A stretch of DNA of 64,000 bases from Brettanomyces bruxellensis (lineage: Eukaryota > Ascomycota > Pichiomycetes > Pichiales > Pichiaceae): the NCBI RefSeq assembly GCF_011074885.1, contig NC_054686.1, forward strand, positions 434,001-498,000. The letters run 5' to 3'. The notes under the pieces are model-generated. The model was given only the letters and a program-made list of their open reading frames with translations, made no database searches and was not told the origin of the DNA. Shown here piece after piece: positions 31,913 to 44,600 of this stretch. Each line of letters opens with the position of its first letter. Positions within the stretch are counted from its first letter, which is position 1. The translations under genes and the position numbers were made by a program.

Positions 31913-33271
31913 ATGGATAAAATAATTGCAACCGCTAGCGGCCTTATGGATAGACCAGGCTTCAACTGGAAAGCTTGCATTATCGGGCTATCAACGGCGA
32001 ACTTTCTCTTTGAATCTTATGTTGATTGGAGACAAATTCATGCTGTTACCAAAAATGGTGCCAAAGTTCCAAAGGAATTGGAGGGCAAGATTGATTCGGA
32101 GACGGTTGTGAAATCAAGCAGGTATTCAGTTAGCAAATTAAAATTTAGCCTAGTTTCCGGCCTCTTCAACTTGGTTGAAAACCTTTTCATTTACAAATTT
32201 GATTTCTTGCCTAAATTGTGGACTTGCACCGGGCATTTTGTTACTTCCCTTCTCGGAAAGCATCTACTTCCATCATGCATGTCTGGAATGATTACCCACT
32301 CATTATTCTTTACCGGTGCAATTAGCGTTGTTTCTACCTTCATAAGTCTCCCATTTAATTATTATAAGAACTTTGTTTTGGAGGAAGCTTACGGCTTCAA
32401 CAAATTGACTGTAAAGCTATGGGTCTCCGACTTATTTAAGCAAACTGCCCTTGGCTTTGCCATTGGAGGACCGATTCTTGCTGCTTTTCTCAAGATTATT
32501 GATCATTTTGGCGATAAATTCATGTACTATCTTTCTGCATTCATGGGAGTGGTCCAAATTGTCATGCTAGTGATCTACCCTAAGTTCATTCAACCATTAT
32601 TCAACAAGTTGAGTCCTATGGAGGATGGTGATATGAAAGTTGCTATTGAAAAACTTGCCCAAAGGAATAAATTCCCATTGGACAAATTGTACGTTATTGA
32701 TGGCTCAAAAAGATCATCACATTCAAATGCATACTTCATGGGTTTACCATGGGGATCAAAACAGATTGTTTTATTCGACACTTTGATTGAGAAGAGTACT
32801 GTCACCGAAGTTGTTGCAGTTTTGGGCCATGAAATTGGACACTGGGCATTGTCTCACACCACAAAGTTGTTATTAATTAACCAGGCTCATATGTTTGCTA
32901 TGTTCACCTTCTTTGCTGCATTTGTTAAGAATAATTCCCTCTATAAGAGTTTTGGTTTTTATAATGAACAACCAATTATTGTTGGATTTATGCTTTTCGG
33001 CGACATCTTTGGTCCTCTAGATTCAGTGTTGGCATTTGCTATTAGTTTGCTATCTAGAACTTACGAATACCAGGCTGATGAATATTCTACAAGACAGGGA
33101 TACGGCGAGGAACTTAAGAAGTCCTTAATTTCATTGCACAAGGAAAACTTAAGCTCTCTTGTTGTTGACTGGTTATACTCTGCTTACAACTATGATCACC
33201 CACATCTTGTGGAAAGATTGAGGCACATTGATGAAATCGAAGATGAAATTTCAAGTGAGAAGAAAGACTGA
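31913..33271 (+). CDS. STE24: Ste24, CaaX prenyl protease (M48 zinc metalloprotease)
   Basis: The 452-residue length equals S. cerevisiae Ste24 (453). It is a multi-pass ER membrane enzyme that removes the aaX tripeptide from prenylated CaaX proteins and makes a second cut in the a-factor precursor. The zinc-binding motif HEIGH lies at residues 306-310 (within VLGHEIGHWALSHT), and the third ligand is Glu385 in YEYQADEYS. The N-terminal region FESYVDWRQIHA and the membrane segments (for example near 95-115, 140-160 and 185-225) follow the family pattern. It is the fourth member of the STE24, ILM1, JHD2, ATP2 cluster known from S. cerevisiae, here at the other end of the group. Confidence 0.95.
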   Translation: MDKIIATASGLMDRPGFNWKACIIGLSTANFLFESYVDWRQIHAVTKNGAKVPKELEGKIDSETVVKSSRYSVSKLKFSLVSGLFNLVENLFIYKFDFLPKLWTCTGHFVTSLLGKHLLPSCMSGMITHSLFFTGAISVVSTFISLPFNYYKNFVLEEAYGFNKLTVKLWVSDLFKQTALGFAIGGPILAAFLKIIDHFGDKFMYYLSAFMGVVQIVMLVIYPKFIQPLFNKLSPMEDGDMKVAIEKLAQRNKFPLDKLYVIDGSKRSSHSNAYFMGLPWGSKQIVLFDTLIEKSTVTEVVAVLGHEIGHWALSHTTKLLLINQAHMFAMFTFFAAFVKNNSLYKSFGFYNEQPIIVGFMLFGDIFGPLDSVLAFAISLLSRTYEYQADEYSTRQGYGEELKKSLISLHKENLSSLVVDWLYSAYNYDHPHLVERLRHIDEIEDEISSEKKD

Positions 33272-33357
33272 GGTGTTGAATGCGGTTGCTATGTTGTATA
33301 TAGTTCGAAATTTATAACGAAATAACTTTTATGTTTTTCATTGACGAATAAAAGGGG

Positions 33358-33374
33358 TATATATATATATATAT
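33358..33374. repeat. TA dinucleotide run
   Basis: Seventeen bases of alternating T and A just downstream of STE24. A simple low-complexity microsatellite, possibly part of the 3' end-forming signal of STE24. Confidence 0.8.
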
Positions 33375-33571
33375 GGAACAAATGATACTAGGCTAATCAA
33401 TCGGTCTGGTGCCCTGTGTACCTAGTGACAAACAAAACTCCTCAACTTTTTAAAATTACATTGTTCTTTCCCGAAAAGGGTAAGCGCGCTTAAGCCTAAT
33501 AAAATGATTTGGGGTTACTGAAAAGTCATTCATACTGTAGTTAAGTTTTTTTTTTTCATCCCTAGAAATGA

Positions 33572-33577
33572 TGACTC
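33572..33577. promoter_or_regulatory. Gcn4-type site TGACTC upstream of ARG2
   Basis: TGACTC (in ATGACTCTT) lies about 86 bases before the ARG2 ATG. This is the core Gcn4-responsive sequence. With the PRO3 site it suggests that both arginine and proline synthesis genes here are under general amino-acid control. The inference rests on motif and position. Confidence 0.5.
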
Positions 33578-33662
33578 TTTATTTTCCTTCATCAAAGTTT
33601 GTTCTCTCTTAAGCACTAGAAGTACATATTGCACATACTCACTCAATTAACTATTTGTAAAG

Positions 33663-35519
33663 ATGATTTCTTCTCAAATTGAATGCCGATGTTCAATTCC
33701 AACTTTTCTCGCACTTTTGAAAAGAACTGCCAAAATGGTAAATGGAAGCCCAAGATATATTCAGACTTTAGCAATGAAGAAGTCGGCTGAAAGGAGAGAT
33801 CTAATCTTGACTATTCTTAAATCGACGGCGACAAAAAGGGAGGCCAGATATTATCTAAAGCGATATCCACTCTTGGATAAAAGCAATATTTACAAAAATC
33901 CAACTGATCTGCTTAAGAACATCCAATTTAATCAAGAACTTTCTGCAAACGGAAAGTATAATCAATACATTGATGGCACGTTAGAATCTCAACCAAAAGA
34001 TGAAATCGCTGCCAATGAAGTTCAGTTGAATGATCTTGAGAATGCAGGGGACGAGATACATTTATCTGATACGATTAGAGTGATGATGATCAGAATTCGA
34101 AATCTACACTCCTTGAGTATAAGCACTATTAGAAACATTGGTGAAATTCTAAGCAAATGCATGAGACTAGGTGCTTCTCCAATAATAGTTCTAGAAAATC
34201 CGAGGGGAAATTACAAACACGACTCTTCAACGTCTACAGATGGCAACAGACAAGCAGATACAAGCACATTAGCACTGCAAATCAAGAGCATGAATGAACG
34301 ATGCGACAGACTAGTAACACAATTGGAATCGAACTGTGATTTTAAACTTAGATCATTACAAGGTCTTTTTCAGGTAGATTCAAAAGGAACTGTCCAATTT
34401 ACACTTCCAGAGCTGATGATGACTCCCCTGTTTCAGGGAATGATTCCTGTTTTGAGTCCATGGGTTGTTGATAAAGAGACAACCCAAGCAAGAATAGTCA
34501 ATTCTTTGGATATAATGAAGTATACTATCAAGGCATTACAGTCACTGGATAGCAGACATAAAGGGATGCAGGTTACTTCCGAAAAAGACAAAGTCAGCGA
34601 CCTTGTTACCGTAGAAAAGATAATTTTCATTGATGAATTGGGAGGTACGCCATCGATTGAAAGATATCAATCCAGTCACGTTCTAATAAATCTTCTACAA
34701 GAATATGAGTCAATAAAAAGTGAACTTTTGAAGTGCAGAATGTCAGAAAGAGACAGAAATATTCATCTTAGGAATTTGATAGACATGAACACGTTGTTAT
34801 CGATTGCAACAGAGGCCACAGGAATTCTTACGACTCCAGAAATTGCAGGTCTCCATGAACTGAGATCGGGGACCAATCCGATTATTCACAATATTTTAAC
34901 CGACAGACCTACAATATCATCCTCCCTCCCAGTGGATCTTAAAAAGACCCCAATGCTTAATACGACCATCATAAAGAAGGGCATTCCAATTATCGTCCAT
35001 CTGTCAAAGACTAAGGATGCCGGGCTCAATATCGAGAAAATGGCCGATAACGGGGAAATCGATCTCGAAAAGTTACAATTTTTAATCGAAGACTCATTTG
35101 GTCGAAAGCTTGACTTGAAACATTATCTTGAAAGGATAAATGGCCATATATCTGGCTTGATTATAGCAGGAAATTACGAGGGGTGTGCAATTTTGACTTG
35201 GGAAAGATCACCCCATGACAAGGATAGAAAAATTGCATATTTGGACAAATTCGCAGTTCTAAAAAGACTTCAAGGTCTTCCAGGACTAGCAGACATTGTT
35301 TTCAAGGCCATGCTCGTCAATTTTAAAAAGGAGTTAATTTGGCGGTCACGAAAGACAAATCCAGTGAACAAATGGTATTTCGATAGATCAACGGCAAATT
35401 ACAGCATTCCAAATTCAAATTGGCGAATGTTCTACTCTGGTTCAAAGCCACCATTGGAAAAAGACATACGCGACTATGTGGGTGTCTGCACATCCATTCC
35501 CCCTTCGTTCACTTCTTAA
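33663..35519 (+). CDS. ARG2: Mitochondrial N-acetylglutamate synthase, Arg2
   Basis: This 618-residue protein makes N-acetylglutamate from glutamate and acetyl-CoA, the first step of arginine synthesis, in mitochondria. The N-terminus is basic and Ser/Thr-containing, suitable as a targeting sequence; Met25 (MVNGSPRY) is an alternative start. ILKSTATKREARYYLKRYP near residue 50 is a family signature. The C-terminal GNAT-type domain shows GLIIAGNYEGCAILTWE, IAYLDKFAVLKRLQGLPGLA, ELIWRSR, and NPVNKWYFDRS, all characteristic of fungal Arg2. S. cerevisiae Arg2 has 574 residues. The central amino-acid-kinase-like region is more diverged. Confidence 0.92.
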   Translation: MISSQIECRCSIPTFLALLKRTAKMVNGSPRYIQTLAMKKSAERRDLILTILKSTATKREARYYLKRYPLLDKSNIYKNPTDLLKNIQFNQELSANGKYNQYIDGTLESQPKDEIAANEVQLNDLENAGDEIHLSDTIRVMMIRIRNLHSLSISTIRNIGEILSKCMRLGASPIIVLENPRGNYKHDSSTSTDGNRQADTSTLALQIKSMNERCDRLVTQLESNCDFKLRSLQGLFQVDSKGTVQFTLPELMMTPLFQGMIPVLSPWVVDKETTQARIVNSLDIMKYTIKALQSLDSRHKGMQVTSEKDKVSDLVTVEKIIFIDELGGTPSIERYQSSHVLINLLQEYESIKSELLKCRMSERDRNIHLRNLIDMNTLLSIATEATGILTTPEIAGLHELRSGTNPIIHNILTDRPTISSSLPVDLKKTPMLNTTIIKKGIPIIVHLSKTKDAGLNIEKMADNGEIDLEKLQFLIEDSFGRKLDLKHYLERINGHISGLIIAGNYEGCAILTWERSPHDKDRKIAYLDKFAVLKRLQGLPGLADIVFKAMLVNFKKELIWRSRKTNPVNKWYFDRSTANYSIPNSNWRMFYSGSKPPLEKDIRDYVGVCTSIPPSFTS

Positions 35520-35605
35520 TGAGTTCATGCCCAGTCCATTTTATAAATTTTACCGGCAATTAATATACATACATGAAAAAAAATAGAAAAAAAGACATAA
35601 AGCGT

Positions 35606-37258
35606 TCATAGTGCCTTTGACATGTAAGGACCATCTAGCTTGTATCCTAACCGTTTATAATAGTTTCTGACACCGACACCGGAGATGACACTTATCTTTT
35701 TGGAACCATGTTCCTCCCTGGCTATCTTTTCGGCTTCCTCCATCAATAAGGTACCGAATCCTTGGTGTTGGAATTTTCTTGGATCTCTCGAATGAAGAGG
35801 AACAACTGATCCATAAACATGCAATTCACGCACAATCGATGTTGGCTGCGATTTGAATTCTTTTCTGTACGTATACTTTTTAGAAGCTTTCCTGAGTCTG
35901 AGCATTCCTATCAGAATGTCCTGCTTAGGATCCTCGTAAGAAAGGAATGTTTCCCATCCACCATTTGCATAGTAATCCCTCCTGATGAGCTCCACTTGAT
36001 CGGGTTTAACTTTAGAATGAATGTCTCGAATACCAACCTCTCTGGTACGTATGTCTTTGCAGGCAGTACCAAAGTCCTTCATTCTGGCCAATGCTAATTC
36101 ACGCAAATTACCATTTTCAACACCAGAGGTAACCAAGGGCATTGGAATATCTCTTTGCACACGGTAAATACGAGTCCATGGAGGAACAAGTGCCAAAATA
36201 CGGGCCACAAGATCTATAAGCATGTTAGCATTGTATGATTTGTAGAGTCCATTCTTCCACAATTCATACAAACCAGTGCCACGAATCACTAAAGTTGGGT
36301 ATATTTTCAATCCATCAGTCCGGAAGGCAGGATTTTCAAAATATTCCTTAAATTGTTCGAGATCCCTTTCCATACCAACATTTGGCAAGTCTGGCATCAT
36401 ATGCGAGACAACTTTAAAGCCTGTATCCTTAGCGTAACAGAACGTTTCACAAACTGACTTTACTGTGTGTCCACGATTCGTATCTCTGGCAACATCCTCA
36501 TACAAGGACTGAACTCCAATTTCTAATCTTGTACATCCATACTTCATCATGTCATCCAAATGCGTAGGCGTGCAGTAGTCAGGTCGGGTCTCGATAGTGA
36601 TACCAACACATTTGGTTTGTGATTGCTGTGAAAATTTAATGGCCTCATCGAGATCTGTACCATTGTAACCCGTAAGAGCGTTATGTAATTGTACGATGAA
36701 GTTCTCCCGATAGTCCTTAGGAAGAGACATGAATGTACCTCCCATGATAATGTATTCCACCTTGTCAACAGGGTGTCCAAGTTGTCTAAGCTGTTCTATT
36801 CTTCCTCTTGCTTGTTCATAAGGATCATATCTGGCACGAATTGCCCTCATGGAAGTAGGCTCGTATCCCGTATATGACTGTGTCGAGTATTCAAAATCCG
36901 AGTCTGGTCCACCCGGACAGTAAACGCAAATATTTCCTGTGTATGCAATATGTGGACATCTGTGAGGTTTGCACATCACTGCTACCACAGCGACACCAGA
37001 GGCAGTACGGATAGGTTTTGCCTTCAATTTGGGAAGCAAATATTTCTTGTATTGGTCTGGAATCGATGAGATAACATCTGTAAGACGTGGCTGTTGCTTT
37101 AAGCGATACTTCTTTGCATTTCTGATGATCACACCGTTAAGTTTTATCTCTTTACCTTCCTTGAGATCTGAGACCAACTCCACTGAGATATCACCACAGC
37201 ATTGGAGAAATCTTTCTCTTTCTGGGGCGAGCTTTCTTTTACCCTTTGGACCTTTCAT
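35606..37258 (-). CDS. ELP3: Elongator complex catalytic subunit Elp3
   Basis: The 550-residue protein (S. cerevisiae 557) combines a radical-SAM domain and a C-terminal GNAT acetyltransferase domain. The cluster cysteines are C101, C111 and C114 in [19 protein letters not shown] (with C96 just before). [40 protein letters not shown] and [12 protein letters not shown] are near-invariant in Elp3. The acetyltransferase half includes [13 protein letters not shown] and [18 protein letters not shown], with the acetyl-CoA-binding Q-x-x-G-x-G/T pattern. Elongator modifies wobble uridines of tRNAs (cm5U derivatives). It is divergent from SEC16, as in S. cerevisiae (YPL086C/YPL085W). Confidence 0.96.
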   Translation of the reverse strand: MKGPKGKRKLAPERERFLQCCGDISVELVSDLKEGKEIKLNGVIIRNAKKYRLKQQPRLTDVISSIPDQYKKYLLPKLKAKPIRTASGVAVVAVMCKPHRCPHIAYTGNICVYCPGGPDSDFEYSTQSYTGYEPTSMRAIRARYDPYEQARGRIEQLRQLGHPVDKVEYIIMGGTFMSLPKDYRENFIVQLHNALTGYNGTDLDEAIKFSQQSQTKCVGITIETRPDYCTPTHLDDMMKYGCTRLEIGVQSLYEDVARDTNRGHTVKSVCETFCYAKDTGFKVVSHMMPDLPNVGMERDLEQFKEYFENPAFRTDGLKIYPTLVIRGTGLYELWKNGLYKSYNANMLIDLVARILALVPPWTRIYRVQRDIPMPLVTSGVENGNLRELALARMKDFGTACKDIRTREVGIRDIHSKVKPDQVELIRRDYYANGGWETFLSYEDPKQDILIGMLRLRKASKKYTYRKEFKSQPTSIVRELHVYGSVVPLHSRDPRKFQHQGFGTLLMEEAEKIAREEHGSKKISVISGVGVRNYYKRLGYKLDGPYMSKAL

Positions 37259-38639
37259 ATTCTATGCTGATGATGTGTAGTTTAAACTCCAAGGTATCAG
37301 GGTGCCCAAATCGTTGGCATGTTGACTGAATGTTAATGATAGGGCTGATAAAAAATTTTATTTGGTGGGACTGATACCTTAATTTTTCTCTGAAAAATTT
37401 GGCCTTTAAAATATATCACATCCTTACATTTACACAATATTGCATTTATTTCTTCTTTTGGGAATCCTGGTAAAAGTTCACAGGGATTTCTGAAGAAAGT
37501 TGTATTACTAAATTAAAATTATGGAACACCAAGGAAGATGTGATAAAAATAATAACAAGATCACTTCAAATCATTTATTCTTTTTAAGGGCACAAAATGT
37601 ATCGAATATAGTTATTTGAAATTTTGATAGTTTAAATGGTGTAAAACGTTGAAAAAAATAAAATGTCATCTCCAACTAACAGGACTATATCTTGGTTAAA
37701 ATTTTAAATTATCACAAAACACTTCAAGAAATTAAATTTATATTATTATGATGTTCTTGGCTATCGGCCGATAAAGAACACATATATTTTAAAACGTGAA
37801 GCAAAACAAGCTAAATTGTGTGTTGGTATTAGAAATTTATTTTGGTAATAAGTACAAGGTAGAGAAGAGCATATTGGCGGTCGTTCGGACTACTATTGCT
37901 CCTCTAAATTCTAAGCTATCAGAAGTGAGGTTCCATTTTTCAGGAAAATAAGTATCAGAAGTGATAAGCATATAGCTTTAAGATTAACCATAATTAGGAA
38001 ACCTTTTGAGAAGTTTAGAAGACAATGTCATAAAATGTACAAAGAGAAGAATATGGTCAGAGAGAGCACAGTATATAAGTATATACAAAATATATTGATT
38101 TTATATAAATTAAGCATGGGAATATATGTGATTGGTACACATAGAATGCAGTAGCTTTACTTTAAGTGATAATAGTTACGCTTGAGTAAGATAGCATTTT
38201 TCATCATTGGCCGAAGTTGTTATTGCTTTGACAATTAAAAATTGAGCTGGGAGATTGTTGACACCTCATGAGATTGCATAAAGGAAATTTTGTGTTTTTA
38301 TAGAAGCACATTTATTAGAAGAAAGCATAACGTTTAAGAGATAATGATCGGAAAACACACCAAAGAGGATTTCGGAAGAGAACATCACCGAAATCAATTA
38401 CCACACCAGTACACCGTATAAATTTCATCTCGTAAAGTGGTCGTGAATTTTTTTTTTTTTTCGATGTCGATAATTGACACTGATTTTCTCAATCGGTATA
38501 ACTCCCATGGTGTGTGCGTGTCAACATTGATCTGATCCTAATAGAACTTTAATTTAATACGGAATAGATCAAAACTGGCCAGGTATAATTAATACGGAAA
38601 CCGGCAACATTATTATTGCTGATAGCATTAGAACAATTA
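37259..38639. other. 1.38-kb divergent spacer ELP3/SEC16
   Basis: Strongly AT-rich spacer between divergent genes. It holds a 12-bp direct repeat (listed separately) and a poly(dT) run at about 38450-38461. No conserved ORF or known RNA gene was recognised. Its length leaves room for a non-coding RNA or replication origin, neither of which I can demonstrate. Confidence 0.45.
37917..37964. repeat. Direct repeat TATCAGAAGTGA (two copies)
   Basis: Copies at 37917-37928 and 37953-37964, 36 bases apart start to start, within the ELP3/SEC16 spacer. Could be paired protein-binding sites or chance. Confidence 0.5.
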
Positions 38640-41600
38640 ATGTCGAGAAAACACAAGAAGACAAGAAAAAATAGACGCCAGAACAAGAAGGCACCTACAA
38701 AACCAGATACAAGGACGGAAATTTCTATACAAGCGGATGATATAACGGAAGACGAATCATCCATTATTAATGACGCATCCATAAGTGAAACCACAGAGGA
38801 GAATCGGGATGTAAAGTCTGAGGAAAGCTCTTCTTTGCCGAATAATTTATCATCAGACAATGACAATAAAATCACCTCCTCTAATACTGTATCGGCAAAG
38901 GAAACTTCTGCCTCCGAAAATATCGAAGCTGATTTATCCTCAGACGAGAGGCAAGTTAAAAATATAGACGAGCCTAATTCTTTACAGGAGGTGGCTAATT
39001 CCGAAATGGCATCTGCTGGATTGAAAGCAGAAAATGGTCCAATTATAGAAGAGAACAGGAGTAAGGCAGTTAAAAAGACTGAAGCAGTCGAGGACACAAA
39101 ATTTAACAAGGAGGACGAAGACAAATTGGCTAAAGATGGTATTGAGGGAGATTCACAAAATAAGGAAAACACCGAGGAACCGGATTTATCCTGGGGTAAT
39201 GATGAAGACAATGGAGAAAAGATGCCATGGGAAGTAGAAGAGAGTGGAAACAAGACGGAAGGTCACGAAGACTTGGATGCGGAGGATCACGAAAAATTGA
39301 ATGTGGAAGATCAGAAAACCGTGCTTAAGCCGGGGGATGTTACGGAAAGGCCGCACAGTTTAGTGATTGATGAGAAGAAGGTAGAGGTGAAGAACATTGA
39401 GAAGGAAAGCGAAGGTAAGCCGCAATCTACTGAAAGTGCACAAGGGCCAGATAAAAACAGCGAGCCTGAGGATGATGATAAAAAGGCGGTGGAGACTAAA
39501 GATAATGATGAAATGGCGGTAGATGAATCTTCCGGGAAAGAGCCGGTGACATTAGAAAAGTCGTCTAATCTTCCCTGGGATGAAAGTGAAGGAGCAGAGG
39601 ACAGTCCTATGCCATGGGAGGAAAGCAAGCCGAGTGCACAGATGGCCGGAACTGATGAAGAATATGGGCATATTGATAAAGAAACTGGAGGAGATGAGGA
39701 AGAAGTGGAGGATGATTCATTTCTCAGGGATCTTTCGGAGTCTAGGCGGGCAGATTCGTCCAAAAAGATGGATTCTCAGAAGGAGTCTTTATTGATAAAC
39801 GAGGAACAGCCCAGCAAACCTACAGAGGAGGATGAAAATACCGACAAGGCAGAAAGTCTACAGGGAAAGCCGGCTGAAGAGACCAAGGCAGAGCCCGTGG
39901 AGAATAATTTGGACTTTCTCGAGGATGATAACGAGATCCTATTAGACGACATCATGGACGACGATTTGCTTGAAGACGAAGAAGAGGAAGTACCCGAAAG
40001 CGTGGGGAACAAAGGAAAAGGGTCAACAAAGCCTCAAGTAGCATCACCTTACACTCCGTACTCTCACGCAGGATCTGTGATTTCATCAGTTTCCGAGCGT
40101 ATCGCGCGCCCTCTGTCTCCGAAGATGCAGAAATACGTTCCCGGTGACAGGGCTGCGTCTCCGTCTGTACGCCGGCCTAGTAACAACTATGTGCCGCATA
40201 CATATTCGCACACGTCAAGTGTCAATGTGCCGTTGAGGAGAGCTGTTTCCCCAATCAGCCAGTTTACAGAGCCACCAAGACAGGCCCGTGTACAGAACGA
40301 AACCAGCCACGAGCATAGGCAGCTGTTGGAGAAGTTGGAGGAGGAAAAGCACAGGAGCGATGCGTATGACTTTCCCGACGACATGATGTCTAAGTTTTCG
40401 CCGGTGAAGGTGAAGGCGAAGCTCCCGGTGCGGAATATCTACGCTGACATGGAAAAGAGGACGAAGGCACAGGCAACTTATTCAAGCACGCCCAATGGTG
40501 GGGGACGCAATGCTCCGGACAAGGTGCTTCCACCTGCAGCCACGAGCTACAAGAGTCCACCAGCCATTAGGAGGCCGCCGGAAACCAACAGATACAATCC
40601 TGGAAGACCACCCGAGGCGAACAGGTATGCTGGGGGCTCGGCAGCAGTGGGAAGTGAGGCAAGTGTGCATTCTTTATCTAGTGTAGCTTTACCTTCTGCA
40701 CATCCTGCTTCTGCAGCCTCTCCTGCCGTCTCTAGTGCTTTCTCTCAGACCCGTTTGAACGCAGTGCCAGCCAAGGCAACCGAACCAAAGGAATCTGTGC
40801 AGAGGGCTGCCCCGGCCAACCAGAGAACACCATTTTTCTCCGAGCTTCCTACTCCTAAGAACCTCTCTAAGCCAACACCACCCGTGAAGAACCCGTATGC
40901 TGCAAAGCAGGAGATCGTTCAGAACCATTATGCTGCAAAGCAGGAAACCGGTCACAACCCATATGCTCCAAAGCAGGAGGCTGCTCAGAACAGGGAGATG
41001 CCTACAATGATGAAGATGGCGTCTCCGAGGTCGAGGAAATCAACGATGAACTGGTATGCACCGTCAAACGTGGGCGGCCACTTGACGACGCCGTCGGCAA
41101 ACACCAACCCGGAGCCCATCAGGCAGAATGTGGTGCCGGTGCCCCGTAAGATATCGCTGGGCTCCTCGCAGGGTGCGCCGCCCGTTCTGCACGTGTCCAC
41201 CGGGGCCACCGCCAGTAGATACACGCCGCAAGGTGGGCAGACCATAGGCCAGACCATGGGCCAGACCACGGGGCAGCAGACCAGGCTGACGTCGCCCCGG
41301 ACGCACCGCCCAAGACAGTCGATTGACGTGCTATACGACAGCCCCCGCGTCGACTCAACCGTCCCCTCGGCACTAACACGCAGCCGGATTCGCCGGGGCT
41401 CGTCGGCAGCACCGCCCCCTCCTGCAAACGGCCAAGGCGGCGCCACCAGGCACATGGACACCCCGATCAGCCAGCCGGCTCCCGTGGTGGTGCACCCAGA
41501 GAACCTGGTCAGAAGGCAATGGCCTCTATTCAGCTTCTGCAGCTCCGGTGGCCGGTTCGCATCCATGATCCCCTCATCAGACGGTTACGGGCACCGCATT

Positions 41601-44600
41601 GCGAACATCAAGGTGGTGCCACTCTCGTCCATCTTGAGGGACAACGCTGATGAGCTGGCTGCCAAGTTCCCGGGCCCTCTCCCGTCGTCCGGCGGCCGTT
41701 CGGTGTCGAAGGAGCTAGGCAACTGGGTGAACTTGAAGCTGAAGGGCCTGGGGAAGAGCCAGCCGGCCGGCGAGGCCGTGTTCCTCACGATCGAGGAGAA
41801 GATATGGGCCATTCTGAGGATCATGATCGAGGAGGTGCACGGCCCAGGCGACTTCTGCAAGGCTGGCTACTTGGACAGAGTCGTCAAGGTCGTCAATGCA
41901 TCCTGTGGCATTCCAAAGCAGAGGCAAAAGCTTGATCTCGTTCAGTTGGAGAGGGCAGCAGCACCTGGATTTACGAATTCTCACAATTCCAATGGTCCCG
42001 ACTCCTCCGTCGGCGTCGACAAAAATGGCCTCTCTCGGATTTACGGCTTTCTCGAGCAAGGCGAGACCGTCGCAGCTTTGGAGGTCGCCGTTTCTGCTGG
42101 CGACTGGGCCCTAGCAATAACTCTGGCCGGGCTTCTCGGCCCCCAGGCTCTCTCCTCGGTGGTCCATCTCTACTCTCGCCACCGATTCCCTGCCTCCGAC
42201 CCGCTGGCACAGAATCTCTCCTTCTTCATCACCCTGGCAGGAAGTGCCTACCTGGCCCCTTCACTGGGTGCAGGCAAGGACCCCACGCTGGAGGAGATGA
42301 AGCAGTTCTCGGCCCCCTGGATCGTCGACAACATCGAGTCGATCGTCCCATTCGTCCTCTCCAACCTGTCGCACCCGGGCCCAATCCTCTTCAGGCTAAG
42401 CACCCTGTTGGCAGACCACAACGACTGCAGCCATGCCCTGCTCTGCCGCCTCCTCTCCGGCTTCCCACCCGACACGCCTTGCCAGAATGTCGATGGCTCC
42501 ATCGTGGACGAGATATACATGCACATCCTCACCACGTCTTGTAACATGCCTGCCAGCGTCAACCGGCAGACCTCTGCACAGTTCACGGATGCCCTCAGAC
42601 TACTACGCACGGGCTACTTGGCCGATACCGGCCATTTCACCGAGGCGAAGAAGTACCTCGATGTTGTGGCATCTCATCTGTCTGCCTCCAAGAGACAGGG
42701 CACCACACAATCCATTGCACTCGAATTTGAAAGGCTTTCCGACAGACTAAGCAGGGTCCCCAACGGTGCCAAACCACACATGAGCAGGGTCTGGGACCGG
42801 CTCGACAAGTCGTTCAACAAGTTTGTTGCCGGCGAGGACTTGTCCTCCTCGAAGCAGGAAACCTCTTCCGAGGTCTTCTCCAACTATTCCACGCCCGCTG
42901 TTTCTCGCAGTGCCTCCGTCATGGACATTACAGCCAATGTTGGCCCACAGAGCATCATGAACCAGGCTTTCCCACAGCATCCCGCACCACCTTTTGTCCC
43001 GGAAGCTCGTCCCAAGCTGCCAAACTCCTCCAGGTCGTCTCCCTACTTGCCAAATGCGGCCAGCTTCGACTTGACCGGACCACCGGGCACGGCACCCCAC
43101 ATTGCTCCCGGCACCCATCCGTCCAACGTGGCTCAACCAAGAATCCTGGGTGGCAGCTCGCATATTGCTCCACCGCAGCATTTCGATAGCCTGGCACATC
43201 CATTGGCTTCTGCCTATTCTCCACCGCCTGCCAAAATAGCCTCCCAACCACCTTCCGGCACGTATGCCCACGACTATCCGTTCACATCAACACCTTCATC
43301 CCCACCTCCACGGCCTTCCTACCCCAAACGGTACGCTTCCAGTACGGCATCTGACGCTTCATCCTTGGCCAGACATCCGTTAGCTCCGCCTGCCTACATA
43401 GAGAAGCCATCTGTGCCAAGGTCTTTACCAAAGGAGGCGGTTCCAGGGAAGAGAGTGCAACAATTGGCAAAAAAATCTGTTGCACAGCAGAAACAACCCG
43501 TTGCACAGCCAAAACTGCGACAAATGAAGACAATTACACACCAGCCACCGCCTCCCCTTCCTAACGTTGCCAGATCGGCCGAAGTCAAGGTACGTAAAGT
43601 ACCCTCTGACCCGGTGTCTCAAATGCTAGAGGGCAACTCAAAGAGCCTTGAGCCCAAGACGGAGATCGCCGGAACTCCTTTGCTGCCAATGGAGCCTGGC
43701 CACAGCTTACGGAACACAGCTTCTGGAGATTCAGGCACTCTCGTGCAAGAGAAGGAAGCAGCAAAAGAACCTGGCAGCGACTCTCAAACGACAGCAAGTA
43801 AGCAGGCATTGGGCCCTGAAGCTGGCAAAACCACAAAGCAGGGGGCTGAAGCAAAGGAGAAAGAACCTGTCACAACTGAAAAAGAGCATGTTGAAGAGCA
43901 GCCTACTGAAAAAGAGCATTCTGGAGAGCAGCCTGCTGAAAAAGAGCATGCTGAAAGGCAAATCGCTAAAAAAGAACATGCGGAAGAGCATACTGAAGAG
44001 CATACTGAAGAGCAACCAGTGATACCCGCTGCCATAAGCGAGATGAAGAAACATGTAGAGGAGAAATCTCCATTAGTAGAAAATGCGTTGAAGCCAACTC
44101 TATCCGAGCATCCAAATGCAACTGATGATGTTAATATCGAGCAGACTCAAACCTTGAAGGCTGAACCACCATCGTTGAAACCATCCTCACTATCTTTGGA
44201 GACTCCTTCTGCGGCAAAAACTTTCACAACGATTAAAGCGTTGCCTCGTGACAGCGTTTCAGACATAACTTTACCAAGCCAACCTGAGGAGCATTCGGTG
44301 GAGAATGAAGAATTACAAAAGACTGAAATTCCACCACCCGCTTTGCCGAAACCTTCCAGTGTTAGAACTCCAAAAAACCCATATGCTGCCTTGTACTCGA
44401 AAGCACATAAGCTGTCGGTGCAGAACAAGAACATGACTTACACTCCAAAGAGTGCAGAACCTGCTGCAGAGGAGGAGATTAAAACTCCTCTCAGCGGAAC
44501 CCAGAAGTCATCGCAGGTCCAGCTTAACGAGATGGGGATACCGACAGACATGAGTGGAGTCGATATTTATGGATTTGGAGGATATCATGTGCCTCCACCT

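Larger units (their letters stand above)
33272..33662. other. Spacer upstream of ARG2
   Basis: 391-base spacer with a (TA)n run at 33358-33374 and a Gcn4-type site (listed separately). No gene is seen. Confidence 0.5.

Noticed and set aside
38549..39253. 234-codon minus-strand frame opposite the start of SEC16
   Set aside because: Low-complexity Ser/Leu/Phe-rich shadow of acidic Sec16 codons, without recognisable domain. Similar shadows occur at 39311-39763, 40985-41566 and 42747-43271.
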